64,000 bases of DNA from Microvirga terrestris. Its GTDB lineage: Bacteria > Pseudomonadota > Alphaproteobacteria > Rhizobiales > Beijerinckiaceae. The notes under the pieces are model-generated. The model did no database searches and had not been told where the DNA came from. It saw nothing but the letters and a program-made list of their open reading frames with translations. Shown here piece after piece: positions 16,834 through 26,512 of this stretch (position 1 is the first letter of the stretch; each line of letters starts with the position of its first letter). The stretch lies in contig NZ_JADQDN010000004.1 of NCBI RefSeq assembly GCF_015694425.1, positions 364,989-428,988 of the forward strand, written 5' to 3'. A program made the position numbers and the translations under genes.

Positions 16834-17319
16834 ATGAGCATTCTCGATCGCTTTCTTCATCCGCCTGCGCCCCATGTGGAGCCTGTCGGCACCGGTGCCG
16901 CCGCGCGGCTGGCGGCGATCCACGCCTCGGCCTTCCCGCGGCCGTGGAGCACCCTCGAGTTCGAGCGCATGCTCGGCGAACGCGGCGTCATGGCGGACGG
17001 GCTGTTTCTCGGCCGCACCACCAAGCCCTCCGGCTTCGTCCTGTCGCGGATCGTGCTCGACGAGGCGGAGATCATCACGGTGGCCATCGCGGCCGAGGCG
17101 CGTGGAAAGGGCCATGCGCGTGCCCTGCTCGCGCACCATCTCGACGCGCTCTCCCGCCGCGGCGTCGCCCGTGTGCATCTGGAGGTCGAGGAGGGGAACG
17201 GGCCGGCCATCGCCCTCTACAGCCGGGCCGGGTTTCGCGAAACCGGGCGGCGGCAGGGTTATTACCACAAGGCCGACGGCACGAAGGCTTCGGCGCTGAC
17301 CATGGCACTCGACCTATAG
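16834..17319 (+). CDS. rimI: Ribosomal protein S18-alanine N-acetyltransferase (GNAT)
   Basis: A 161-residue GNAT acetyltransferase. The acetyl-CoA loop is present as AAEARGKGHARALLAHHLD (about 90-108; the R/Q-x-x-G-x-G/A motif is RGKGHA), preceded by EIITVAI and followed by the typical EVEEGNGPAIALYSRAGF. RimI acetylates the N-terminal alanine of ribosomal protein S18 in E. coli; location directly after tsaB supports the name. A fur-family gene follows after 42 bp. Substrate is inferred from family and context. Confidence 0.88.
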   Translation: MSILDRFLHPPAPHVEPVGTGAAARLAAIHASAFPRPWSTLEFERMLGERGVMADGLFLGRTTKPSGFVLSRIVLDEAEIITVAIAAEARGKGHARALLAHHLDALSRRGVARVHLEVEEGNGPAIALYSRAGFRETGRRQGYYHKADGTKASALTMALDL

Positions 17320-17361
17320 CCCGCTTCATTCACCTATCCTATAAGGCTGCCAAGGAGTCGT

Positions 17362-17823
17362 TTGACCTTGGCCACACGCAACAGCACATCCGCCAGAACG
17401 CGCCGGTCGGACGCCATCGAGCGCGCCTGCCGGAACAAGGGCCTGCGCATGACGGGCCAGCGCAAGATCATCGCGCAGGTTCTCGATGCGGCCGAGGATC
17501 ATCCCGATGTGGTGGAGCTGCATCGCCGTGCGGCGCGAGTGGACGACCGCATCTCCCTCTCCACCGTCTATCGCACGGTGAAGCTGTTCGAGACGGAGGG
17601 CATTCTCGAGCGGCTCGATTTCCGTGACGGACGCTCGCGCTACGAGCAAGCCGCCCGCGAGCATCACGACCACCTGATCAATCTCGAAACCGGCGACGTG
17701 ATCGAGTTCCGCTCCGAGGAGATCGAGGCGCTGCAGAACGAGATCGCCCGGCGGCTCGGCTACAAGGTGGTGTATCACCGGCTCGAACTCTACGCGGTGC
17801 CGCTGGACAAGGACGACGCGTGA
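17362..17823 (+). CDS. fur: Fur-family metal-responsive regulator (Fur/Mur)
   Basis: A 153-residue Fur-family repressor, the second in the window. Winged-helix features are LRMTGQRKIIAQVL (28-41) and SLSTVYRTVKLFE (65-77). The metal site histidines appear in AREHHDHLINLETG near residue 100. In Rhizobiales this position after tsaB-rimI usually encodes the manganese-responsive Mur form of Fur; sequence alone does not separate the two. The start is TTG 17362 behind a strong AAGGAG. The stop overlaps the start of plsC by four bases, so the two are translationally coupled. Confidence 0.88.
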   Translation: MTLATRNSTSARTRRSDAIERACRNKGLRMTGQRKIIAQVLDAAEDHPDVVELHRRAARVDDRISLSTVYRTVKLFETEGILERLDFRDGRSRYEQAAREHHDHLINLETGDVIEFRSEEIEALQNEIARRLGYKVVYHRLELYAVPLDKDDA

Positions 17824-18590
17824 CGACACTCGCGGTCGCCTTCAGGCTGCTGCTGCTCGGCCTGTGCAGCCTCGTGCTCGTGCCATTGCAGATGCTGGCC
17901 CTGCGACTCGGCTGGTCGGCCACCCTGCACGTGCTGCCCCTCTGGTTTCACCGGGCGCTCCTGAAAATCTTCAACGTGCGCGTGATCGAGCGCGGCACCC
18001 CGCCCGGCAAGGCGCCCACCATCGTGGTGTCGAACCACGTGTCCTGGCTCGATATTCCGGTGATCGGATCCCTGCACCCGCTCTCCTTCATCGCGAAATC
18101 CGAGATCGAGGGCTGGCCCGTGGTGGGCTTCATGGCGACGCTCCAGCGCTCCGTCTTCATCGACCGCCAGCGCCGCAAGGCGACGGCCGAGGTCAACGAC
18201 GCGCTGGCCCACCGGCTGGTGAAGGGCGAGGTGGTCGTGCTGTTTGCCGAAGGCACCACGAGCGACGGCAACCGCCTCCTGCCCTTCCGCTCCTCCCTGG
18301 TGGGTGCGGCCCAGACGGCGCTCATGCATGACAGCGTCGAGCGCGTGCTCCTGCAGCCGCTTGCCATCACCTATACCCGCCGCCACGGCCTGCCCGTGAC
18401 CCGGCGCGACCGCCCCTTCATCGCCTGGTACGGCGACATGGATCTGGCACCTCATCTCAAGCTGTTCATCCAGGGCATTCCCCTCGACGTGGTGGTGACC
18501 TGGGGCGAGCCGATGCCCTTCAACGGCAGCCGCAAACAGGCGACCGCTTTCGCCGAGGCCGAGGTGCGGCGGGCGCTGAGGGCGGCCTAA
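17820..18590 (+). CDS. plsC: 1-acyl-sn-glycerol-3-phosphate acyltransferase
   Basis: A 256-residue membrane-associated acyltransferase that converts lysophosphatidic acid to phosphatidic acid. Motif I is complete as NHVSWLD (His-x4-Asp), about residues 71-77, and motif III appears as FAEGTTSDGNRLLPF. A hydrophobic segment at residues 5-28 anchors it to the inner membrane. GTG 17820 overlaps the fur stop. An ornithine-lipid (OlsA-like) role is an alternative seen in rhizobia. It converges on the LysR gene with six bases between. Confidence 0.9.
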   Translation: MTTLAVAFRLLLLGLCSLVLVPLQMLALRLGWSATLHVLPLWFHRALLKIFNVRVIERGTPPGKAPTIVVSNHVSWLDIPVIGSLHPLSFIAKSEIEGWPVVGFMATLQRSVFIDRQRRKATAEVNDALAHRLVKGEVVVLFAEGTTSDGNRLLPFRSSLVGAAQTALMHDSVERVLLQPLAITYTRRHGLPVTRRDRPFIAWYGDMDLAPHLKLFIQGIPLDVVVTWGEPMPFNGSRKQATAFAEAEVRRALRAA

Positions 18591-18596
18591 ACGCTA

Positions 18597-19529
18597 TCAT
18601 TCCTGCACCGCCTCCGCCGCCTGCGCCCTCGCTTCATCGAGCAGCCAGGCGCGGAAGGCTGCCAGCGCGGGCCGATCCGCCGTCGCCTCGGGGCAGACGA
18701 TATAATACTGATAGGCTCCCTTCACCTGATGCGGGAAGGGGCGGACCAGACGGCCGGCCTTCAGGTAATCACCGATGAGCACGTTGGTGGCGAGCGCCAC
18801 TCCCTGCCCCGAGGCGGCGGCCTGCAGGCATAGATAGGTATGGGTGAAGCGGGGGCTGCGCGAGGTGTCGATCCCTGAGACTCCGACCTCTGCCAGCCAC
18901 CGGTCCCAGGTGGTGTAGTCCGGAACGCCATCGACGGCTTCGTAGATCAGGGTGTGACGCATGAGATCGGCGGGCTCGCGCAAAGGGCGCTCCGGATTGT
19001 TGACGAGGGCCGCGCTGCACACGGCGAAGAAGAACTCCTCCATCAGCAGGTCCGTGCGCAGGCCCGGATAGTGGCCGCGCCCGAAGCGGATCGCGATGTC
19101 CACATCCTCGCGATCGAAGTCGGTGAGGTTCCCTGACACGGAGACCCGGACATCCAGCTCCGGGTGACGCTCCCGAAAGGCGCCGAGCCGCGGGATGAGC
19201 CAGTTTGAGGCAAGGCTCGGCATGGCGCTGACGGTGATGACATTGGACGCCTCCGGCCTTAAGGCGCGCGCGGTCGCCTCGTCCAGCCGATTGAGCGCCT
19301 CGGTGACGGACACCGCATAGCGCTCGCCCAAGGGAGTCAGCACCACGCCCCGGCTCGGCTGGCGCAGGAAGAGCGGTCGCCCGAGCCAGGCCTCGAGCGC
19401 TTTCACCTGCTGGCCCACGGCGCTGGCCGTCACGGCGATCTCGTCCCCGGCCTTCTCGAAACTGAGATGACGGGCGGCGGCCTCGAAGGCGCGCAGGGCA
19501 TTGAGGGGCGGAAGACGACGGCGAGACAT
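18597..19529 (-). CDS. LysR-family regulator, GcvA type
   Basis: A 310-residue LysR regulator. The N-terminal HTH (residues 5-65) has the GcvA signature PPLNALRAFEAAARHLSFEKAGDEI followed by VTASAVGQQVKALE. The effector domain starts near 92 (ITVSAMPSLASNWLIPRL), also typical of the GcvA subgroup that controls glycine-cleavage, beta-lactamase or stress genes. It is divergent from the DUF1127 and GST genes across 124 bp, and these are its likely targets by position. The inducer is unknown. Confidence 0.88.
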   Translation of the reverse strand: MSRRRLPPLNALRAFEAAARHLSFEKAGDEIAVTASAVGQQVKALEAWLGRPLFLRQPSRGVVLTPLGERYAVSVTEALNRLDEATARALRPEASNVITVSAMPSLASNWLIPRLGAFRERHPELDVRVSVSGNLTDFDREDVDIAIRFGRGHYPGLRTDLLMEEFFFAVCSAALVNNPERPLREPADLMRHTLIYEAVDGVPDYTTWDRWLAEVGVSGIDTSRSPRFTHTYLCLQAAASGQGVALATNVLIGDYLKAGRLVRPFPHQVKGAYQYYIVCPEATADRPALAAFRAWLLDEARAQAAEAVQE

Positions 19530-19653
19530 GACGGGGCCTTACGGTACTCTGCCCAAATTTTGCTTGGGCTGAACTGAAGAACTTCTCGTTTGCTTATAGC
19601 CTATCGCAGGAGCAAATTTATATCCACAGAAACGCCATCGAAGGAGAACCGTC

Positions 19654-19893
19654 ATGGCGACCGGATATGCCGCAGCAAATCTTGGGTTCCACACCAGTCA
19701 CCGCAACCATGGGAACACGCTCATGAACCTGCTTTTGCGCTATGAAGCCTGGCTCGACCGCCGCAGAACCTCGAAGATCCTGTATGAGCTCGACGATCAC
19801 GCGCTGCATGATATCGGGTTGTCGCGGGCCGACGTGGAGGGCTTGAATGAAGCCTCCTGGCAGGATCACCTGCCGCCGTCGATCAGCCGCTAG
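19654..19893 (+). CDS. DUF1127 small protein (79 aa)
   Basis: A 79-residue protein. The C-terminal part, LLRYEAWLDRRRTSKILYELDDHALHDIGLSRADVEG, is the arginine-rich DUF1127 domain in which a DIGLSR motif is constant. Small DUF1127 proteins in alphaproteobacteria have been linked to RNA binding, phosphate and stress responses. AAGGAGAACC lies just upstream of ATG 19654. An internal ATG at residue 24 would give a 56-residue, more typical DUF1127 protein, so the first 23 residues are uncertain. It is 21 bp before the GST gene and probably co-transcribed with it. Confidence 0.85.
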   Translation: MATGYAAANLGFHTSHRNHGNTLMNLLLRYEAWLDRRRTSKILYELDDHALHDIGLSRADVEGLNEASWQDHLPPSISR

Positions 19894-19914
19894 CCTCCAC
19901 CCGAAAGGCCCCCG

Positions 19915-20598
19915 ATGAAGCTCTATTCCGGTCCCGTCAGCCTCTTCTCCCGTAAAGTGGAGATCGCCCTTTACGAGAAGGGGCTCGCCTTCGAGCGCAT
20001 CGGCGTCACTTTCAGCCAGACGAAGGGCTATGCCCCCAAGCACCCGGACGTGCTGGCGCTCAACCCCAAGGGACAGGTCCCGGTCTTCGTCGACGGGGAC
20101 CTGTCCCTATACGATTCCACCGTGATCATCGAGTATCTGGAAGACGCCTATCCCGAGCCCGCGCTCTACCCTGGCGATCCGCGCGAGCGCGCCCGCTGCC
20201 GCCTGCTCGACGTCTTCGCCGACGAGATCATGCTGGCGCCCTTGCGCTTTCTCATGCACCGGACCGAGCCGAAGCCGGAGGATCTGGAGCGCTGGGAGGC
20301 CAAGGAGCTGAAGGCCCGGGAGGCCGAGCCTGCGCTGGCCGGCCATTTCGCCACCCTGGATTGTCAGCTCCAGGGCCGGGATTATCTCTGTGGAGCGTTT
20401 TCGGCGGCGGACATCGCCGTGTTCATGACGGTGTTCTGGACGCGGCGCCTTGCTGGGCCTTCCTTGAAGGGGCACGAGAATCTGGCAGCTTGGTATGCAC
20501 GGCTCAGCGCGCGCCCGGCCTTCGCGAAGGTCGTGTCCGAGATCCTTGCGGAGGACGCGCAATTATCGGCTCCGGTCGAGGGCGCATTCCGGGAGTAA
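19915..20598 (+). CDS. Glutathione S-transferase family protein
   Basis: A 227-residue cytosolic GST-like protein. The N-terminal thioredoxin fold (1-80) contains LYSGPVSLFSRKVEIALYEKG with a serine at the usual catalytic position, then NPKGQVPVFVDGD (cis-Pro) and LYDSTVIIEYLED for glutathione contact. The all-helical C-terminal domain (about 90-215) has FSAADIAVFM, the N-capping box. Substrate is unknown; detoxification or stringent-starvation-type roles are both possible. It follows DUF1127 and is divergent from a LysR regulator. Confidence 0.9.
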   Translation: MKLYSGPVSLFSRKVEIALYEKGLAFERIGVTFSQTKGYAPKHPDVLALNPKGQVPVFVDGDLSLYDSTVIIEYLEDAYPEPALYPGDPRERARCRLLDVFADEIMLAPLRFLMHRTEPKPEDLERWEAKELKAREAEPALAGHFATLDCQLQGRDYLCGAFSAADIAVFMTVFWTRRLAGPSLKGHENLAAWYARLSARPAFAKVVSEILAEDAQLSAPVEGAFRE

Positions 20599-20605
20599 AG
20601 GCTCA

Positions 20606-20705
20606 GTGTCATTCCCAGCCGAAGCGTAGCGGAGGGGAAGGGGAATCATAGCGCTGAGCATGATCGTGGATCCCCTTCCCTCGCTGCGCTCGCCGGGGAT
20701 GACAC
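20606..20705. repeat. About 100-bp palindromic repeat, copy B
   Basis: Runs from GTGTCATTCCC to GGGGATGACAC with the inner AGGGGAAGGGGAATCA and TGGATCCCCTTCCC pair. It lies eight bases after the GST stop codon. Confidence 0.88.
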
Positions 20706-20813
20706 AGGGCAATAAATCATTGAGCCAAACAGCCGCTATTCTCTTGCACGCATAAAAGGCTTAAAAGGCGCTCATCTTCGCCCGCCCGATTGCAAGCAGA
20801 ACAGGCCGACCTC

Positions 20814-22172
20814 GTGAAAAAAGTCTTCGTCAAATCCTATGGCTGCCAGATGAACGTCTATGACGCCGAGCGCATGGCCGACATGCTGGCGTCCGAGGGC
20901 TACAGCGAAACCAAGGCCATGGAGGAAGCGGACCTCGTCATCCTCAACACCTGCCATATCCGCGAGAAGGCCGCCGAGAAGGTCTATTCCGAGCTCGGCC
21001 GCGTGCGCGAGCTGAAGAACGAGCGTGAGGCGGCAGGCTACGAGACAAAGGTCGTGGTGGCCGGCTGCGTTGCCCAGGCCGAGGGCAAAGAAATCCTGCG
21101 CCGGGCGCCCGCCGTCGACGTGGTGGTGGGACCCCAGAATTACCACAACCTGCCGAGCCTGCTGAAGAAGCCGCGCTCCGAGCGCGTCGTCGATACGGAA
21201 TTCCCGGTCGAGGACAAGTTCGACCATCTGCCGAAGCCCTCGAAGGCGGCGATCCGGAACCGGGGCGTGTCGGCCTTCCTCACCATCCAGGAAGGATGCG
21301 ACAAGTTCTGTACCTTCTGCGTGGTGCCCTATACCCGCGGCGCCGAGGTCTCCCGTCCGGTGGCCAAGATCCTCGATGAAGCCCTGCGTCTTGCTGATGC
21401 GGGCGTGCGCGAGCTGACCCTGATCGGCCAGAACGTGAATGCCTATCATGGCGAGGGGCCAGACGGCGCCGTCTGGTCGCTCGGCCGGCTGCTGCATCGC
21501 CTCGCCGAGATCCCCGGCATCGCGCGGCTGCGCTACATGACGAGCCACCCGCGCGACATGGACGATGAACTGATCGCCGCCCATCGCGATCTGCCTGCCG
21601 TGATGCCCTACCTGCACCTGCCGGTTCAGTCGGGTTCCGACCGCATTCTCGACGCCATGAACCGCCGGCATACGGGCGACGAGTATCGCCGCCTGATCGA
21701 GCGCATCCGCAAGGCCCAGCCAAACCTGGCGCTCTCGTCCGATTTCATCGTCGGCTTTCCCGGCGAGACGGATGCGGAGTTCGAGGACACCATGCGGCTC
21801 GTGTCGGACGTGGGCTTTGCCAGCTCGTTCTCGTTCAAGTACAGCCCCCGCCCCGGCACGCCTGCGGCGGACATCGAAACCCAGGTCTCCGAGGCCGTGA
21901 AGGCTGAGCGTCTGGCGCGGCTGCAGAACCTGCTCGAGATGCAGCGGCAGGCCTTCAATCACGGAACCGTCGGGCAGACCCTCGACGTTCTCTTGGAGAA
22001 GCCGGGTCGTCACCCGGGCCAGATGGCCGGCAAGTCGCCTTATCTGCAGCCCGTGCAGTTCGAGAGCGACCGCCATGCCGTCGGCGAGATCGTGACGGTG
22101 CGGATTATTGGCGCAGGATCGAACAGCCTGTTCGGGGAAATATCCGAGCCCGGCAACCAAGCCGCGGCCTAG
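20814..22172 (+). CDS. miaB: tRNA-2-methylthio-N6-dimethylallyladenosine synthase
   Basis: A 452-residue radical-SAM methylthiotransferase that adds the 2-methylthio group to i6A37 in tRNA. The N-terminal UPF0004 domain begins [16 protein letters not shown] and contributes three Cys (in YGCQMN, NTCHIR and AGCVAQ) for one Fe-S cluster. The radical-SAM CxxxCxxC is in [18 protein letters not shown]-terminal TRAM domain ends the protein. I chose GTG 20814 because it gives the family N-terminus [13 protein letters not shown] 20790 is possible. The phoH cluster follows. Confidence 0.94.
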   Translation: MKKVFVKSYGCQMNVYDAERMADMLASEGYSETKAMEEADLVILNTCHIREKAAEKVYSELGRVRELKNEREAAGYETKVVVAGCVAQAEGKEILRRAPAVDVVVGPQNYHNLPSLLKKPRSERVVDTEFPVEDKFDHLPKPSKAAIRNRGVSAFLTIQEGCDKFCTFCVVPYTRGAEVSRPVAKILDEALRLADAGVRELTLIGQNVNAYHGEGPDGAVWSLGRLLHRLAEIPGIARLRYMTSHPRDMDDELIAAHRDLPAVMPYLHLPVQSGSDRILDAMNRRHTGDEYRRLIERIRKAQPNLALSSDFIVGFPGETDAEFEDTMRLVSDVGFASSFSFKYSPRPGTPAADIETQVSEAVKAERLARLQNLLEMQRQAFNHGTVGQTLDVLLEKPGRHPGQMAGKSPYLQPVQFESDRHAVGEIVTVRIIGAGSNSLFGEISEPGNQAAA

Positions 22173-22241
22173 ATCCTTTCCCCTCAAGACCCCATATCCG
22201 TCTGCCGCAATGCCTGCGGCGAACATTCAGAGGAGAGGCAT

Positions 22242-23339
22242 TTGAGCCCAGCGGACAACGCGACCGCACGTGCACAAAAGGGACGGAACCCCGGCGGCTT
22301 GCATCCGGGCGTCGTCGAAGAGGCCGAAATCATCCTCACCTTCGACGACAACCGCCTCGCCAGCCTCGTTTTCGGACAATACGACCAGAACCTCGCCCAT
22401 CTGGAGCGCCGTCTCAACGTGACCGCCATCGCCAACGGCAACCGGGTCACCGTGAAGGGCACGCCGGAAGCCTCCGAGATGGCCCGGCGCGTGCTGGAGG
22501 GCCTCTACGAGCGCGCCCGCCAGGGCGGAGCCCTCGGAACCGGCGATGTGGACGGCGCCATCGAGGAGAGCACCCTCCAGGGCAGCCTCTTCCCGGCCGC
22601 CGAGGAGCAGCCGGCTGCGGGGCTGACCGCCTTCGACCAGATCTCCACCCGCCGGCGCGGGGCTGTGCGCGCCCGCAACGCCGCGCAGAACACCTACATC
22701 AAGGCGCTGAAAACCAACGAGCTCGTCTTCGCCGAGGGCCCGGCTGGCACCGGCAAGACCTGGCTTGCAGTTGGCTACGCGGTCTCTCTGCTGGAGGCCG
22801 GACAGGTGGACCGCCTGATCATCTCCCGTCCGGCCGTGGAAGCGGGCGAGCGCCTCGGCTTCCTGCCGGGCGACATGCGCGAGAAGGTCGATCCGTATCT
22901 GCGCCCCATCTACGACGCGCTCTACGACTTCATGGAGGCCCGGCACGTGGACCGGGGCCTGCAGACCGGCATGATCGAGATCGCGCCGCTGGCCTTCATG
23001 CGCGGCCGCACGCTGACCAATGCCCTGGTGCTGCTGGACGAGGCCCAGAACACCACGACGATGCAGATGAAGATGTTTTTGACCCGTCTCGGCGAGGGCT
23101 CGCGGATGATCATCACCGGAGACCCGTCGCAGATCGACCTGCCGCCGGGCCAGAAGTCGGGCCTTGTCGAGGCCGTGCGCATCCTCGACGGCGTGGAAGG
23201 CATCACCCGCGTGACCTTCAAGGAAGCGGACGTGGTCCGCCACGACCTCGTGCGCCGCATCGTGACCGCCTACGACAAGGCGGCCCGCGAGGCGCCGCCG
23301 GAACCGCCGCGCCAGGATTACCGGGACCGCAGGCCGTGA
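22242..23339 (+). CDS. phoH: PhoH family ATPase
   Basis: A 365-residue PhoH-like P-loop ATPase, possibly an RNA helicase-like factor that works with YbeY in RNA maturation. The N-terminal 110 residues hold a KH-like region (NRVTVKGTPEASEMARRVLEG). The ATPase has Walker A GPAGTGKTW and Walker B LVLLDEAQN near residues 166-175 and 262-270. TTG 22242 is preceded by AGAGGAGAGG. The stop overlaps the GTG of ybeY by four bases. Confidence 0.93.
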   Translation: MSPADNATARAQKGRNPGGLHPGVVEEAEIILTFDDNRLASLVFGQYDQNLAHLERRLNVTAIANGNRVTVKGTPEASEMARRVLEGLYERARQGGALGTGDVDGAIEESTLQGSLFPAAEEQPAAGLTAFDQISTRRRGAVRARNAAQNTYIKALKTNELVFAEGPAGTGKTWLAVGYAVSLLEAGQVDRLIISRPAVEAGERLGFLPGDMREKVDPYLRPIYDALYDFMEARHVDRGLQTGMIEIAPLAFMRGRTLTNALVLLDEAQNTTTMQMKMFLTRLGEGSRMIITGDPSQIDLPPGQKSGLVEAVRILDGVEGITRVTFKEADVVRHDLVRRIVTAYDKAAREAPPEPPRQDYRDRRP

Positions 23340-23812
23340 TCACCCTCGACATCATGATCGAGGCGGGTGATTGGGGCCGCCTCGAGGACGTAGAGGCCCT
23401 GGCCCAGAAGGCCGCTGAGGCAGCCTTGGCTGTCACCTATGAGGCGGACGGCGCGTTCGAGGCGAGCGTCATGCTCACGGACGATGCCCAGATCCGGGAG
23501 TTGAACCGCACCTGGCGCAACAAGGACAAGCCCACGAACGTGCTGTCCTTCCCGGCGCCGGAGCAGCCAGGCGTAGAGGGCCCTCGCCATTTGGGAGATA
23601 TTGCTCTAGCGTACGAAACGCTGGTGCGTGAATCCGAGGAGGAATCCAAGGAGCTTGCGCATCATTTCGCCCATTTGATCGTTCATGGCGTTCTTCATCT
23701 CCTCGGCTACGACCACGAGGTCGAGGCGGAGGCGGACATCATGGAAGCTCTCGAGGTCAAGGCGCTCGCCACCCTTGGCATCGCCGACCCCTATCGCGAT
23801 ATGGCAGCTTGA
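23336..23812 (+). CDS. ybeY: Endoribonuclease YbeY (16S rRNA maturation)
   Basis: A 158-residue metal-dependent endoribonuclease for 16S rRNA 3'-end maturation and ribosome quality control. The zinc-binding H-x3-H-x5-H motif is intact in HGVLHLLGYDH near residues 117-127. Other family landmarks are LNRTWRNKDKPTNVLSFP and HLGDIAL. GTG 23336 overlaps the phoH stop. Its position between phoH and a CBS-domain hemolysin-like gene is the conserved arrangement. Confidence 0.95.
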   Translation: MITLDIMIEAGDWGRLEDVEALAQKAAEAALAVTYEADGAFEASVMLTDDAQIRELNRTWRNKDKPTNVLSFPAPEQPGVEGPRHLGDIALAYETLVRESEEESKELAHHFAHLIVHGVLHLLGYDHEVEAEADIMEALEVKALATLGIADPYRDMAA

Positions 23813-23832
23813 AGCGCTGACAACCCACGGCA

Positions 23833-24867
23833 ATGAACGAAGATCGAAGTCGTAGCGAACGCCCTGTCCGAACCCTCACCGAGACAGACGATACACGCGA
23901 CCACTGGTACGACCGGGTTCTGACCCGTCTCGGCCTGAAACCCCGCGAATCCATCCGCCACGATCTGGAGGACGTTCTCGCGGAAACCGTTGAAGACACG
24001 GACTTTTCGCCCCAGGAGCGGGCGATGCTCAAGAACGTGCTCTCCTTCCACCGCATTCGGGTGGAGGACGTGATGGTGCCGCGCGCGGATATCGTGGCGG
24101 TAGCGGCCGAGACCAATCTCGGCGAGCTCCTGAACCTCTTCCGCACCGCCGGCCACTCCCGTCTGCCGGTCTATGGCGAGACGCTGGACGATCCAAAAGG
24201 CATGGTCCACATCCGGGACTTCCTCGACTTCATCGCCATGCGGGCCGATGGCGGCGCTTCCGAAGCAGGCGCTGGCGACGAGACGTCTCCGCCAAGCCTC
24301 GGCCAGATCGACCTGTCGATGACTCTGGCCTCTGCCAATATCCTGCGCCCCGTCCTGTTCGTGCCGCGCTCCATGCCGGCCATCGACCTTCTGGTGCGGA
24401 TGCAGGCGACGCGCACCCACATGGCCCTGGTGATCGACGAATACGGCGGCACCGACGGCCTCGTGTCCATCGAGGATCTCGTCGAGATGGTGGTGGGCGA
24501 CATCGAAGACGAGCACGACGAAGACGCGACCCTCACGGTCACGCAGGCGGCCGACGGCACGTATATCGCCGATGCCCGCGCGAGCCTCGACGAGGTGAAG
24601 GAGATGCTCGGCGTCGACCTGACCGAGGAGGAGGGCGCCGAGGACATCGACACGATCGGCGGCTTCATCGTAACCCTTGCCGGCCGGGTGCCGTCCCGCA
24701 GCGAGGTCATCGTCGGTCCGGCCGGCCTTGAATTCGAGGTTCTGGACGCCGATCCCCGGCGCGTGAAGCGGCTTCGCATCCATCGCCGAACCGTGGCCTC
24801 GACAGAAGTGGAAATCACGGAAGGCCAACCGGCCGCCCCGCGGCCCGAAAGCGCTGCCGCCGAATGA
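23833..24867 (+). CDS. CorC/hemolysin-like protein with paired CBS domains
   Basis: A 344-residue soluble CorC-type protein. It has two CBS domains (about 78-140 and 165-215: VMVPRADIVAV and HMALVIDEYGGTDGLVSIEDLVE) and a C-terminal transporter-associated domain with IGGFIVTLAGRVP. No membrane segment is seen, unlike full-length hemolysin C proteins. The family is tied to magnesium/cobalt efflux, though the biochemical role is not settled. Placed after ybeY and overlapping lnt by four bases. Confidence 0.88.
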   Translation: MNEDRSRSERPVRTLTETDDTRDHWYDRVLTRLGLKPRESIRHDLEDVLAETVEDTDFSPQERAMLKNVLSFHRIRVEDVMVPRADIVAVAAETNLGELLNLFRTAGHSRLPVYGETLDDPKGMVHIRDFLDFIAMRADGGASEAGAGDETSPPSLGQIDLSMTLASANILRPVLFVPRSMPAIDLLVRMQATRTHMALVIDEYGGTDGLVSIEDLVEMVVGDIEDEHDEDATLTVTQAADGTYIADARASLDEVKEMLGVDLTEEEGAEDIDTIGGFIVTLAGRVPSRSEVIVGPAGLEFEVLDADPRRVKRLRIHRRTVASTEVEITEGQPAAPRPESAAAE

Positions 24868-26462
24868 TCCTTCTGGCAAAGCGCACCAGCCTCCTGCGAG
24901 GCTGGCGCCGCTGGCTTGCGGCGTTCATGGCCGGGTCCGTCGGCGCCCTCGCTATGCCGCCTTTCGGGTTTCTGCCGGCGCTCGTCGTATCCCTGGTACC
25001 GGCGATCTGGCTTCTCGACGGCACGACTGGGGCTGGCGCCTCACGCTGGGCGCCTCTAAAAACCGCTGCCTTTCTCGGCTGGTTCTGGGGCTTCGGCTAT
25101 TTCGTCGCTGGGCTATGGTGGCTTGGCGCCGCTTTCCTGGTGGAAGCCGATCAGTTCGCCTGGGCCATGCCGTTCGGGGTTCTGGGCCTGCCGGCGCTCC
25201 TTGCCTTCTTCCCGGCCTTCGGCTTTGCGCTCGCCCGCCTGCTCTGGCTCCCTGACGCCCGGCGTATCCTCGCTTTCACGTTTGCGCTCACCATCGCCGA
25301 GTGGTTGCGGGGCCACCTTTTCACTGGTTTTCCCTGGAACAGCCCCGGCATGGCGCTCGGCCAGAATCTCTGGCTGATGCAGTCCGCCTCGCTGGTCGGT
25401 CTCTACGGCCTGACATTCTTGAGCCTCTGCATCGGCGCCGCACCGGCCGTCCTGCTCACCGGGCGGTCGACTCGCGCCCGTTGGACCGCGCCGGCTCTAG
25501 CGGCGGCGGCACTTGTTGGTCTCGCGGGCTTCGGCTTCTGGCGCGTGCCGGCGGAAGCATCCGCCACGGTTCCCGACGTGCGCCTGCGCATCATGCAGCC
25601 CAATCTGCCCCAGGATGCCAAGTTCAACCCGCGCAACCGCGACGCCATCATGCGGCGCTATCTGTCTCTGAGCGCCAGACCGAATCAGAACGGGGCTGCA
25701 CCGACGCACATCATCTGGCCCGAATCGGCCTTTCCGTTCCTGCTGCACCGGGATGCGGGATCGCTGGCGCAGATCGCAGCCTTGCTGGAGCCCGGCTCCG
25801 TCCTGGTCACGGGCGCGGCCCGCATGGACGAACCGCTGCCCGGCGAGGCTGTCGGCAAGTTCTACAACGCCATCCAGGTCATCGACGACCGGGGCACGAT
25901 CCTCGGCTCCTACGACAAGGTTCATCTGGTGCCGTTCGGCGAATTCGTGCCGAAACTTTTCGATGCCCTGATCCGTGCGGTGGGCTTGCGCCAGTTCGTG
26001 CATATCCCCGGCGGTTTCGAGCCGGCCGAGAGTCGTATGGCCCTTGCCATTCCGGGCCTGCCGCCGGTTGCGGCGACGATCTGCTACGAGGCCATCTTTC
26101 CAGGCGAGATCGTGGGCGACGGCCCCCGGCCCAATCTCATCCTGAATGTGACCAACGATGCGTGGTTCGGTGAGACTCCGGGCCCCTATCAGCATTTCGC
26201 GCAGGCGCGGCTGCGTGCCGTCGAAGAAGGCCTGCCGCTGGTGCGGGCCGCTAATACTGGGATCTCCGCGGTTGTCGATCCTTTCGGCCGTATAGTGGAG
26301 AGGGCTCCACTCTCAGTTGAGACTATTATTGATGCAACTCTTCCAGTTGCGGAACCTGATTCCCTCTACAGCAAATGGGGCAAGTTTTCTTTGACGGTTA
26401 CGCTTGTAATCTGCTTAATGCTCTTGGTTGTACGTCGTGGGCAACACTCAACTTTTCCTTAA
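24864..26462 (+). CDS. lnt: Apolipoprotein N-acyltransferase
   Basis: A 532-residue inner-membrane enzyme that N-acylates the lipoprotein cysteine. Six or so helices fill residues 15-215, then a nitrilase-like periplasmic domain carries the Glu-Lys-Cys triad: IWPESAFPF, YDKVHLVPFGEF and TICYEAIFPG. A last helix (about 505-525) closes the protein. ATG 24864 overlaps the upstream stop. The final 150 bp are noticeably AT-richer than the rest of the gene and may hold the promoter for the next gene. In Sinorhizobium the homologue is actA, needed for acid tolerance. Confidence 0.95.
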   Translation: MILLAKRTSLLRGWRRWLAAFMAGSVGALAMPPFGFLPALVVSLVPAIWLLDGTTGAGASRWAPLKTAAFLGWFWGFGYFVAGLWWLGAAFLVEADQFAWAMPFGVLGLPALLAFFPAFGFALARLLWLPDARRILAFTFALTIAEWLRGHLFTGFPWNSPGMALGQNLWLMQSASLVGLYGLTFLSLCIGAAPAVLLTGRSTRARWTAPALAAAALVGLAGFGFWRVPAEASATVPDVRLRIMQPNLPQDAKFNPRNRDAIMRRYLSLSARPNQNGAAPTHIIWPESAFPFLLHRDAGSLAQIAALLEPGSVLVTGAARMDEPLPGEAVGKFYNAIQVIDDRGTILGSYDKVHLVPFGEFVPKLFDALIRAVGLRQFVHIPGGFEPAESRMALAIPGLPPVAATICYEAIFPGEIVGDGPRPNLILNVTNDAWFGETPGPYQHFAQARLRAVEEGLPLVRAANTGISAVVDPFGRIVERAPLSVETIIDATLPVAEPDSLYSKWGKFSLTVTLVICLMLLVVRRGQHSTFP

Positions 26463-26512
26463 GTAATCCATGACCTTGCGTTACAATAAATCCTGTAAGG
26501 AAGTGGGGCCAT